A DNA stretch of 64,000 bases, from contig JANSLP010000033.1 of NCBI GenBank assembly GCA_029298735.1, positions 62,001-126,000 of the forward strand. Reading direction: 5' to 3'. Position numbers and translations under genes: made by a program. Below the pieces are notes generated by a model. That model made no database searches, was not told the origin of the DNA, and saw only the letters and a program-made list of their open reading frames with translations. This stretch comes from Ophiostoma sp. CBS 140.51. Lineage: Eukaryota > Ascomycota > Sordariomycetes > Ophiostomatales > Ophiostomataceae. Of this stretch, positions 41,520 through 52,743 are shown piece by piece. Numbering within the stretch: position 1 is the stretch's first letter; every line of letters begins with the position of its first letter.

Positions 41520-44500
41520 GGACGTTAAAATATGACAATGCGAAGTGAGAAGTGATAGGAGAAGGATGGTGGTCAGGAGGACTGGCCACAAGGATGCATC
41601 CGTAGCCGGCGTTTATTCTTTCTATTTTCGACATAGGGTGTGCGTATCGACATTCTTGGGATGCATTTCACGGTTTTGCGTGTTTTTTTTTATCAAAGCG
41701 ACATAAGCATAGTAGAAAAGTTAATACAATGTACTATTGGTCCAACAACACACGAGAGTCAACAACATGGGAAATGGTGATACTGGCAATGGCGCCTACA
41801 AGTCAAGAGTCCGATCAAGAAAAACGTTGCAAGCTGCTTCCTCTTAGCTAGGAGCTTCCATACTTCTGAAGTGCATATAGCATATTTCTCATCTCATAAC
41901 AGGGAACGGCTTCAATATCGTTATCACATCAAAGTCTACGTGGATATCAACATCGTGATGGTGATGCGTTGACAGCGACTGCCTACTGCTTATTGATCAT
42001 TATTGAATTTACATACGTATGTTTCTTTATTCAAATCATCAATAAGAAGACGGCACTTTCCTGTTCAAACACCTCGTCTCCAATTACTATCACGAGACAG
42101 AGCCTCGTGCTAAGGCAAGGCTGTCAGATTATCGCCACTCTCCACGTGATGTTTATCGACTTCAACAACACTTACAGACTTGAAAGCAGCCTCTCCTTTG
42201 CCTATAGTGGCTGTTCTTGCGCGCCTTGGAGGGTTTACTACATATCTCTGTATTTGTGCCTCGGTGTCTCTCCCTGCATAGAATAAAGGCCTCACCCACC
42301 TGTTTCCTGTGCATCGCTCATTGTCTTGAGTCACATCACGAAGTCATACCCAAGACACAATCTTTACCATTCACCCGTGAGTACTGCGAGACGGTGCATA
42401 GTAGTCCACAACCGATGTTCATCATCAACCTCCTCACCTCGTTTCTTCTTGCCTTCGTTTCCTTCTTTCCTCACCGCTCCGTGTCTCTTACCCTTTGCCC
42501 TTTTGTCTCACGGCGTCAACTTCAGACCAGATTGTCAAGACCCGTGAAAATCAATAGATTGAAGGAAGGGCAGACGGCTGCTTAGCCACCTTGCCATCCT
42601 GGGCCATATGACGTCTCTCCGGGGCCGTCTAACATCCTGTCTTGTGTCGGCCGTGTCGCAATGTCAAGATTGTCTAGATTGTCTAGGTCTTCGCCTAATG
42701 TCTCAGCCAGACATCAAGACAGACAAGCCCCAGAACAAGCTCTCCCTTGGCCCATCTTACGCTGCGTGCATGGTTGGCATGTTCTCTTGTCTCGTGTGTT
42801 TGACCACTGCCCCGTGTTTTCTTCGTTTGTTCTCTTCTGAATACGTGGATTTCCTTCAAAGTGAGACAGGGTTTCGAGACATGCGAAAGGGGTGAGAAAA
42901 GACTGCCAGGCCGAAAAGCCTAGACGCAATAAAATTCTCCCAGCATCAAGAAAGTGACACAAAATCAAGGACCGACGGCCGACACGGCGGCCGACGGCTG
43001 ATGCTTTTTGAGGCTACGAAGGGCACTTGCATCTACCACCCCTTGCATCGCCATGATGGCCATGTTTTGGCTCCTGATGGTCCTTCTAGTGATGTCTTTG
43101 TTTTCTTGCCCACATCGGTCGGCCGCCGGTGTGATCGGGTCTCGGCCTCGCTGATCGACCGGCCGTTCGCTCATCCATCCTTCTCCTTATTCCATTTCCT
43201 TCTTTTCGTCGTTCTTGATACTTATGGATGTTGTCCTTTGGAAGGCTGCATCAATCTGCTTCTCACCCTACCCCTTGCTCGGAAGGCAGGCTCTCCGTCG
43301 TCAAAGAAAGACATGCAGACAACAAGAAACAGAGAAAAGAAGAGGACGACTGCAGACTGTTCGAGAACATGACGATGTGCTTCTTTGACCTTGCCAACGA
43401 AGCAGAATAACCAGAATCCTAACCAGAAAGTTGCAAACTGCATGTCGTAAAAGTCCCTTTCTTGTTGTTATGGATCTTCGTTTCACCACGTCCTGTTTTG
43501 TAGGCTTCCGCGGCAAAAGAGCAAAGAGCTGTTGGAACTAACAACACTCGTGCCTGTTGTCCATGTCTGTTGGTCCTTGACTGTTGGCGGCATATGTCTC
43601 GATTTGGGCCTTTTGACGGGAGAATACGATGAAAGAAAGGACCCCGAGACTGTCATAGAAACAAACAACAGATGCAAAGCAGACGCATCAACAGCCAAGC
43701 GAGGCGATGCGATCATGAACATTCTATTCGTGTATCGATGGCTGTGCCTGTTGCTGCATTCTTTCTGCAGACTTTGCAGATGTCTTTGCAAAGGTCCTTG
43801 CACCCTTTTCCCCAGTCCTCAGCACTGTTGGTTTTTTTGCTGTTGGTGGTGAACTTTTCCCTTGCTCTCTTTCCCATATTTGCTTTTGTTCTTTTACAAC
43901 CCTTCTCTTTTCCCTCGTGGTTTTACTCCTGTCCCTTGAGCATTGCAACTAGTCCACTCCTCTTCGTCCATCATCGCGCCTTTCTCGGCTCTGAATATGT
44001 CTAGAGTGAGCAGAAAAGAGAAAGAATAGCATACGACGTAAAGAAGATCTACGCAAAAAAAAAATAAAAAGCTTACGACGCAAGTGATGAACAGAACCAA
44101 AAAAAAAAAAAAAAAAAAGTCCATGGATTGCGCGCCGTTTCGTTTCGTTTCGTGCATCCTTTCCACACAATTCGGCTCAATTGAGAGATGGCGGTCAAGA
44201 TGCACGATGCACGGCCATCAATCCTCGCATTCTCGCAGGCGATGATGTCGTCTGCATTCCTGAGCTGCTTTCTTCTCTCCCTTGAAGTTGCAGCAGATGC
44301 ATCAGTCGTCTCGCAAGGTCGCAAGGGTGTAGTGACCGCTCAGACCTCAGACCTCAGTCCATTCTTCTCATCTCAAGAGCCAGGCACGATGGACCACTGT
44401 TGGCCGTGACCAGGTTCGGCTGTCGCAAGGCGTCGATTTCCCAAGTCTCAATCTCCGCGAGTCCGGGCGAAACTGCAAGTGCAGATGCAAGTTGCTCCCC

Positions 44501-46173
44501 TTTTGCTTTTCGCCAGACTTTTTTGGGTGCCGGCTCTGGCATCCTTTCGGGCCTGAACGATGTCACGCTGCAATCCAGTGGCTGTGTCTTCGCCGTCTGG
44601 TCGTCGTGTCGAACACCTGTTTAGCTTGCTTGGGGCCTGAACTTGTGCATGAATGGCATGGCCGGGGCCATGCACGACGATGTTAGTCTCCTTTCTCCTG
44701 GTGTCTTTGGACTTGGGCCCTTTCCAGCCACGATGCCGGCCAGTCCGTCCACCCTGGAAGGAGAGCAACTAGCTCAAGGCACCCATCATTGCAGTCTTTG
44801 AGTCTTTCCACTTCCATCTTTTCTCGGGCACGGCCACGGTCGTTCAGGCCTTGGCTACAGTAGTGTCGGTGCCCTTCAATGTGTCGATGTGTCGATGTAT
44901 TGCCGGACGTGGTGTCCTTTCTGTTGGTGTCTGAAGCGCCCCTCTGACTGAAAGTGCGTGCATGAAGTTAAGTGGCGTATTTTATCGCCTCGCATTTCGA
45001 TCCTTAACAAGGCTAAAAGCAGGATCCCAAGACCAGCACCCAAAAAGACGCCAAAACGTAACGAGATGTAAAAACGCTGCGATGGCGTCGTATTCCGTCC
45101 TGACCAGACCCAGACTGGGCAAATCTCTCCACATCATCTCCTCGTCTTTTGCTTCCTTCTTCGACTTTGTCTCGCTCAGCACATGGTCGTGAAGCACATG
45201 GAAGATGGAGTCTGTGCTTGGAAAGGTACGGGAGTGCACCACGGTACTATTGTCGTAAAGACAGGAATATGTCCACGATGGGCAAGAACGTATAGAGCAC
45301 TGCACCCTATTCGAGCTTCGATGGTGTCTATGCGAGTTCGATGCGAATGGCTTTCAACTACTTCATAGTGTGGCCGCCCAAGAGGCAATAGTCCATTGAA
45401 CGACGTCGTCCTTTGGGACCTTCATGGACGACATCTTTGCCCAACGCCAATGCATGTGGAGATGAGAGGTTGCATCTGTGCTTTCAGCTGAAATCAGTAA
45501 ATGGCCATCATGCTTTCTGCGCATGCTTTTGCACCAAAGAACCGGCGTCGTCGATCGAGAAGAAGATGGAAAGAAGAGTACTACAAAGACGACACCCACA
45601 GGGAGAGAAACGACGTCAACAGAGGTGGGGTTGTGATGGAAAATGTCCATCACTGACATCTTGTCCAAGTAAGGCCATCAACACTACTCGGGGCGTCTTT
45701 CTTCTGTATCTGTGTGTTGCTGCAGCCTTTTGTTTTTCGCCACTGATGTCCACTGATGGTCAATAGTGTCCACCACCCGAAAGGACCGTCCGGCTGCGGG
45801 ATCTTCCTTTTTGTCGACTCCAGACGGACCTCTTCCACGGGTGCTCCGTGCACTCTGCATCACATCGGTGGCAAACCACAATGCAGCCTTCTCCGAGAAA
45901 GAAAAAAACAATGGTGGTTGAAAAGAACGCATCGTGTGATGCAACTACTTCGGTCAAACGTACTTGCGCCATCTCTCCAGAATTTTCTCGGCTGCGGACT
46001 CTCGACTCCAGACTCCAGACTGCTACAAACGGCCAGACCTACAGAGTAGCAACAACGCAAGGGAGACACTGAAAAGGCGAAGCGATTGGACCGTCGGTCA
46101 GGAGAAGCATAGTCAACAGCATTGCAAGACATACGGAGTCGACGTCAGGGTCTACCTCCACTGTGGCTTTTGC

Positions 46174-46196
46174 TTGTTTGTTTGTTTGTTTGTTTC
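46174..46196 (+). repeat. TTGT tetranucleotide repeat
   Basis: About five tandem TTTG/TTGT units within the gene-free region. Confidence 0.8.
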
Positions 46197-48283
46197 TTTC
46201 TCTCCCTTGTGGCCATGATCTTTCTGGACTGCCTTGTGGATATTGTCGACACCTTTGGTGGACTTCACCAGTGGACACTGGTGTCTGTCTCTTCCTCCCT
46301 TTCCTGCCACCCTGCAGTAACAGTAAACCACAGCGGCTTCATGCATGTCTCTTGTGCTTTCTTTTGCGGCTGGCAGCAGTTCAGCGCTCACAGAACCTCG
46401 GCGAGCCTGCGAATACGTCCCTGCAGTGTCTCCTCTTCACCGCCAATTGACGATGCGCGCCAATGAGACAGGGAGATCAGTTGTCGACTCTCAAGACAGT
46501 GAGAAGTGTATGCCAGAACGCCCACCAATGCCCGTTTGTCGTTGCACATCGGCTGATTATTCCAACCTCAGGCTTCCTTTTTTGTCTTCTTTCATCTTTC
46601 AGTTTATCCGTGTCTCTCATCGTATTTGCCGCGCCGGGAGTCGATTCGCCCAAAGATGCCCCACCGTGCATCATGCAGTATGCATGCACTTACAGGAAGG
46701 ATGTCGCGAGGTGGTGGTGTTCTCTCTGTTGACTTTCTTCCTCTTGTTTCTTTCCTCTCTTTGCCGTGAAGTGGTTGCCCAGCCAGCCGCATGCACGCTG
46801 ACGGACATCCCTTGCTGCTGCCGTCGACGGGAGCCTCTCTTCCCTCTTGCCTGCCATCCTCCATTTCCTCTTCTCCTCCTCCTCTTGTCATATCACTGTC
46901 GTTGTCCGTTAACTCTGCTTTCTGCAATGCAACATGGGCTGCATATGCATGCTGCAATTCGCCATAAACGAATACGCCATTGCTGTCCGTTGTCCCATCG
47001 GTTGTCCATCGTTGTGTCGTGTTGTCGTGTCTTTGTCTTCGCCATTTGTCATCGGACGCGTCCTCCTTTCTTTCTGTCTTTCTGTCTCGCCCAGGCGACC
47101 AACAGCCTTCGCGTCCGCGTCTTGCGTCTTGCATCAACGTGTGCGTGTGCATCGTCGTTCTGTCCGCACCCGTGTCCGCGTGCATAATAGTGGTGCATTG
47201 CACAGCAACGTGACAACGAACCTTTGCCCCGCGATATGTTGTTTTCTTTTTCCTTTCTTTCTTTTGTCTCCCTCTTCTCTTTCAGGCGCACTCTCCTTCC
47301 TCATCTCTGCCTCATTAGGCTGACCAACCAACATTCAGTCCCTCCAGAAGACCTCCATTTGCATCAAAGAGTGTGCATCAACTGAGTGGCATCCTCTTTC
47401 CTTCCAACATGCTTCTCAGCCCCCAATCCTTCTATCCATCCTCTTCGAAGCGTGGCTCTGTGGCTCTGTGGATGGAAACCTCCGCCTTTCTTTGATTTTG
47501 CTATTATTCTCTCAATTAATTTTATTCTCCCACCTGGTCCGCTGCACTCTTCCGTCCTCGCCACTCTTGCGTTGCCTTCACCCTCCCACACATTATGGGA
47601 AAAGACATCACCAACTTGCGGAGTATTCTGTAGCTCAACCAAGCGCCGTTCCTTTCATCTTGTTTTGCCGTTTCAACATGTCTCCCAAGCGCTTGTGTTC
47701 TCACTTCCGCTTCCATTCACACAAACAACCCGAACACTCTCCTCTCCACGACGTAATGATGGACGGGAAATCCGGGGCCGCTGTCCGTTGTCTGTCTCAG
47801 TGAAGCCGCTTCGTCCTTCCTTTTTCCTTCCTTTTGATTCTCTATCCGCTTCCTCTTGCCCTGTCGCCTTTAAGTACCTGAAACTGCAGGACGGAGGAAC
47901 GGTCTCACCACATCGAGGAACTAAAGTTGAACAAGGTCCTCTTCAATGAAGTCAGCTCGATGGTAGTCTCCGGTCCCATAAGGCAGGCAGTTCACCCTCA
48001 AGTCTGTCAAAGTGAGATGTCATACAGTGCATTTATATAGTGTTAATTAGATGTTGAAACTGTATTTGTTTACCCCACTTATGTTTACACGGTTCAGCCA
48101 ATCAGCGTCTTTGGCGGTCTCACCGACACTCACATCTGGCCAATAATATGCGTCCTTACCTCGAAGTGGGTCCCTAAGGATGCACAACGTGCCTGGCCTG
48201 GACTAGCGCGAAGCTCCGACCACCTCCTTTCTCACACAGCCAGCCATCATCACCACCTCCTTCATGAACTTGTGTGCAGGTGA

Positions 48284-48384
48284 CCAGTCTCCCTGGCCGA
48301 AAAATACTTGAGACTCTCTCACCAAAATTTGGTGGGGCGTTTTGGTGTAAGAGTCTCAAAGTATTTTTCGGTCTGGGAGCCAGT
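48284..48384. mobile_element. 91-bp foldback (MITE-like) element with 5-bp direct repeats
   Basis: The segment 48289-48379 is one long inverted repeat. The left arm (48289-48327) and the reverse complement of the right arm (48340-48379) match at about 35 of 40 aligned positions, with one 1-base gap, around a 12-base loop. The arms end in CTCCC/GGGAG and share CCGAAAAATACT and GAGACTCT. Immediately outside, CCAGT occurs on both sides (48284-48288 and 48380-48384), as expected for a target-site duplication. It encodes nothing. It may be a tiny non-autonomous transposon remnant; a transcribed hairpin is the alternative. No second copy was noticed in the window. Confidence 0.6.
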
Positions 48385-50626
48385 GCCCGACCACCTCTTC
48401 GCCCTGCAGTTTTTGTGAGAATCCAAAATGATTGGCTCTCGATACCAGCAACCACCCGTTCGCATGGCCCGCCTCGTCCGTCCCTTTGCACATTTTGAAC
48501 CCGCCTCACTTTTTGTTTGCTTTTTCTGGTCCCTCACAACTCAAGTTTCTTTTTCCTGTTCCTCATGCTCCTCTCTTTCCCCATTCGATATGTGACAAAG
48601 ATGCGGCAGGTGCCGTCTCATTCGCCTGCCTGCCCTATGCCTCCATGCTCACCAACGTTGAGATGGATGCTCCTCTTTTTGTCTCCTAGTTTGGTTTCAA
48701 TAATTGTTGGACACGGCAATATTATCGAAGTTGACGATGGGTGTGATGGATGGATGGCTCGCCTCGTTTTTCTTTTCTTTTTCTGCCCTCTCTCTCTTTC
48801 GCCTGTCCTAGCCGACACTCCGATTGGGCCAAGCAAGGGATGCACTTTAACAGGAAAGAAAGAAAAGGGTGTGAGAGAATTAGAGCTGTGACTTCATATT
48901 TTTCTAATTATCGCATACAACGTACTTTGTCCTCGGAGGTTTGACAATATGACTTGTCTCTGCACAATACTGCACACTTCGTAATGTCATCTTTTTGTCA
49001 CCCCCCATCACAAGACCCGGATAGAAAGATAAGCCTGCAAAACGAATGTTACTGGTTGAATAACTGTGATGAGTGTGGCCCGGTGATGAGTCTGTTGGTG
49101 ATAATCTGCCTTGTGTGTGATATACCCTTTCTGTGTGCGCGGAGTAATACTTGTGCTATTTTGTCTTGTGCTCTTCCAACGTTATGTGCTGTCCCGTCTC
49201 AGGTGTACTTGTCTCGCCTACTGGTTGCCGCTGTACAATGTGCTATTTTTTCTGTTCCTGTTTTTGTTCCTACTGTGCAATTAAAGTGCTATCCCTATGT
49301 TTTGTTATCCCTAAAATTAATCATCATATCACGACATGACTGTTGGGCTGTTGGTCCCGGTAAAAGCGCATGTCACAAAGAAAAAAAAGTATCACCAACA
49401 CACTTTGAAGGGCGTCTGTGTAGTAAAAGAAGCATCTTTGTCATGTTTTGAATATTCCGTTGGCAATCCCAAATGTGCGACGTATCTAATTCGGTAAAGA
49501 AAAGCAAAAGCGACCAGCCCAGGAGGAGACGTAAAAGTGAGAGTGAAATGAAGATTAAAGAAGATACAAAGGCTATTAGGCTATTGGCCTGGGAATGTCT
49601 AGAGGAAACCGAAGAGTAAAAAAGTGTAAATCCAAAAATACAAGTCAAGATCGCCATAGTCCAGTCTCCGAAAACGGTGTTGATCTCGAAGGGTGAAAAG
49701 GAAAAGTCTTTGCAGTGGTGAGGTAAGACAAAAGTAAAGTTTTTCTCTCAAAGGATCATCGTCAAAGAAGGAATAGATGAGACTCCCAGTGAAAGTCAAA
49801 AAAATCAAAGACATTAAAAGGACGACTCTGTTTCCGTGTTGAGCAAAGATTGTCCAAGGGTCCAAAAACAGTCTCAGGTCGTCCTTGCAGGAAACTCTGA
49901 TCACTAAGGTGTCCTTTGGGTTTGGTTTTTCACGTATTCGACAAGTCCAGTCAGTGGAGGCCATGGGTTCGAAAAGTCTTGATGGGTACAAGTCCGTTTG
50001 ATCTTTTTTTTGTTGTTTGTGTTCTTTTGTTTCCTTTCCAGTTCCAGGAAGAAGTAAAACAGAAAGAGAATAGAAAGGTGTATGTAGAAACAAAACAGTA
50101 AACTCCTGTTCTAGGTCCCTTTCTGGGCCATCAGCGCAAAGAAAACGTAACAAAAAAAGAAACGCCCCCAAGACCTAGGCCATTACAGGCTGATCAAAGC
50201 GTATCAAAGTAAGTTTTCAAAGAAACCACCCAAGAAAATAAGAAACATCGTTTTTGAAGAAGAGAAGAAAAAGTGTTTGGCTATGAAAAATGAAAGACTA
50301 TGAAAGAAGTAAAACAGGGAAGGAAGTCCTCTCCGCTGTTGTTTTTGATAGTAATAAAAGGTTGTAAAAATATGGGTTGTAAAAAAGTGGTCAAAAAAGA
50401 TATTCCCCCCCTAAAGGTCTTCGGTTTTTTCCCTCGAAGCCTTTGTAATATCCGAAGAACTCCACGCTTGAAAAAAAAGAAGTAGGTAATAATGACAAAA
50501 GAAACAGAAAAGTAAAAGGAAAGGAAGACATGAAGACGTTAAAAAGCAAAAAGGTTTTTTTTGTATCCCTTTTTTTGTAGTGTAGTATTTTTTGTTCCGG
50601 GTTTGCGAAAACAAAAACGTATTTTT

Positions 50627-52743
50627 TTAATAACAGCCCTGCATGTTAAACATGGGCATGGGGTGATGGAAACCCGTAACGTGGTGGTGGTGAGGCTGCT
50701 GCTGCTGATGCATCGCCTGTTGGTGGTGGTACTGGTTGTGCTGCATGTGTTGCTGCATGTGTTGCTGCAGAGGTTGCACGAGGTGACCCTGGACGGCGGC
50801 GTTCTTGCTCATCATCCAGTCCCAGACACCAAGGGAGAAGAACTTGGAGCCCGAAGCCTGGGAAGAGGCCTGCGAGATGGGGGCCTGCTGCGGCGGCGGG
50901 GGAGGAAGAGGCAGCTGCGTAGCAGGTGCGGGTGCCCGGACTTGAGCAGGCTGCGCGTAGTCGGTAAAGTGGTAGATGGGCGCTTGCTGCTGCTGCAGGA
51001 ACTGTTGGTGCTGCTGGTGATGGTGGAAGGCGGCGGGCGCGACGTTGTCAACACACAGCATGGCGGCGTCCTCGCCCTCAAAGAAGATGGCGTTGGGGAC
51101 GGGAGGCAGGCACTGCTGCTGTTGGAGAGCGGCGGCAGGCTGGAACTGAGGTGCTGTAGGTTGGAACTGGACCTGAGAAGGAGCCTGGAAGTGGGAAGGA
51201 GGAGGGTGCACGGCAACCGAAGGCGGTGGTGGCGTCACAATCTCGGGCACTTCCTGGTACTCGTAAATGTCGCTGTCCTCGTCGTCGTCGGCAATCAGGG
51301 ATGCTTCAGACTCGGAAGCAGAGTCGCACGGCGAAGGGCAGTCCTCAACCTCAATGTCCTCCAGAGTGGCCTCAACAAACTCGTCGTCAACCTCTTCCTC
51401 GTGGACCGAAGAAGCGGGCGTCAGCGCCTGGTCGTCCTCGACCGCGGAGGCGCTGTCGAACACGCTCGAAGTCTCTGAAGTGTCGACCTCGTCGTAATCG
51501 TCCTCATCAACATCCTCGTCGTCCTCGTCATCCACGATGGCGTAGTCAGAGGGCGAAGACTCGTAGACCTGCTGCTGGACAAACTGCTGGTGGGCAGCAG
51601 CCTGGGCCTGAGCAACAGCCTGGGCCTGGGCGGCGGCAGCCTGCTCCTGGGGCGAAACAGTGAAGCGGGGGCAGGCAAGGATGCGCTGCTTGAGCTCCGG
51701 GAGAGTGATGCGCTGATCCGGGTTGATGGCAAAGATGCGGGCCAGGATGTCGTCCAGCTCGTCCGACAGGGGCAGAATGGTCTTGAGGAAGCGAGGGTTG
51801 CGCGAGTAGGCACGGTAGGTCGAGTCCTCGGTCGAGGCCTGCTTCCAGGGGTTGCGGCCGCACGTCAGGTTGACGAGGATGACGCCCAGGCTCCAGACAT
51901 CGTTGGGCGCGCAGTAGTAGTAGGGGCGCTTCGAAGTCGCGTTCTGGCCGAGGCATTCTGTGGGTGTTGTGTTAGTGCTCTTATTCAAACAAGTTGTTCG
52001 ATGTGTTATCCTGCATCTCTGCATGGAAACGTACCAGGCGACATGTAAAACGTAGATCCACAGCCGTAGTCTTCCGACCGCTCCGAGGATGTGGCCAAAC
52101 CGAAATCCGCAAGCTTCAGCATCTCGCCGCGGTCCGCAACCAGGATGTTCTCCGGCTTCAGGTCCCGGTGGTAGATGCCCTTGCTGTGCAGGAAGTGCAC
52201 GGCATCCAGGATTTGCAGAAAGACCTTGCGCGCCAGCTCGTCCTTGCCGACAAAGTGGCCGCACTCGGTAATGTTGTAGAACAAATCACCCTCGGCGCAG
52301 TACTCCAGAACGACAAACAGGCAGTCCGGGTAGATGTCGATAATCTTGTGCATGGACACAACATTGGGGTGGGCGGATGCCGAGTAGTGCAGACGAATCT
52401 CGCGCGTCTGGTACTCAATCTGCCGGGGCTCCAGGGGTGTTCCATCCGCGTTCAGTTTGCTGAGCGCCTTGACCGCATAGCGGGCGCGTGTCTTGACGTC
52501 GACGGCCTCGTAGACGACTCCGTAAGCTCCAGTGCCGATGATGCCCGTCAGCTGCAGGTTGCCCAGATAGGTGCCGATCCGGTCCGCGGGCGCTACCGGG
52601 ACATAACGCTGCTGCTGATGTGTGCGTATTGACTGTTGCTGAGGTTGTGTGAAGAAGTTGTTTGGCGCGCACTTGGGGTGGTCAAAGGACTGGGGCGACG
52701 CGGGTGGTGTCGGGAGGCCGCTCGATGCCAGGACATTCTGCAT
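50627..52743 (-). CDS. Ran1/Ksp1/Vhs1-type serine/threonine kinase
   Basis: Exons 52035-52743 and 50627-51957 (minus) join to 679 residues. The 77-nt intron begins GTACGT, ends CCCACAG and has CTAAC near its 3' end; it splits the APE-equivalent motif so that MSP joins to ECLGQ. The kinase domain spans about 60-340: glycine loop GTGAYG at 70-75, Lys92, HRDLKPEN at 192-199, DFG at 213-215, then SPECLGQ and NDVWSLGVILVNLTCGRNPW, the hallmark of the Ran1/Pat1, Sks1, Vhs1 and Ksp1 group. These kinases act in nutrient signalling, entry into meiosis and TORC1-linked control. After the kinase comes a Gln/Ala helix, a long Asp/Glu-rich segment (YAIVDDEDDEDVDEDDYDE), then a Pro/Gln-rich region and a His/Gln/Met-rich C terminus. 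The N terminus has a PTPPASPQ motif, a likely phosphorylation site. About 9 kb and 11 kb of non-coding DNA flank the gene. Confidence 0.94.

Larger units (their letters stand above)
41520..50626. other. 9.1 kb without a recognised gene, between convergent genes
   Basis: Between the stop codons of two convergent genes I find no supportable coding region. From about 42300 to 48850 the plus strand is repeatedly pyrimidine-rich (blocks near 42430-42530, 43180-43270, 43800-43940, 46570-46900, 47200-47330, 47400-47600 and 48480-48600). From 49500 to 50560 it flips to purine-rich. Open frames up to 280 codons on the plus strand and 190 codons on the minus strand (49599-50171) reflect this skew and have no motifs. 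A 91-bp foldback element lies at 48289-48379 and a poly(A) run of about 20 at 44100. Confidence 0.55.

Noticed and set aside
46345..47187. A 280-codon plus-strand open frame in the 9.1 kb gap
   Set aside because: Follows the local pyrimidine skew, with Cys/Phe/Leu/Ser-rich low-complexity sequence and no recognisable domain.
49599..50171. A 190-codon minus-strand open frame with hydrophobic segments
   Set aside because: Lies in strongly skewed AT/purine DNA in the 3' flank of the kinase gene; codon use is unlike real genes here. A membrane protein cannot be fully excluded.
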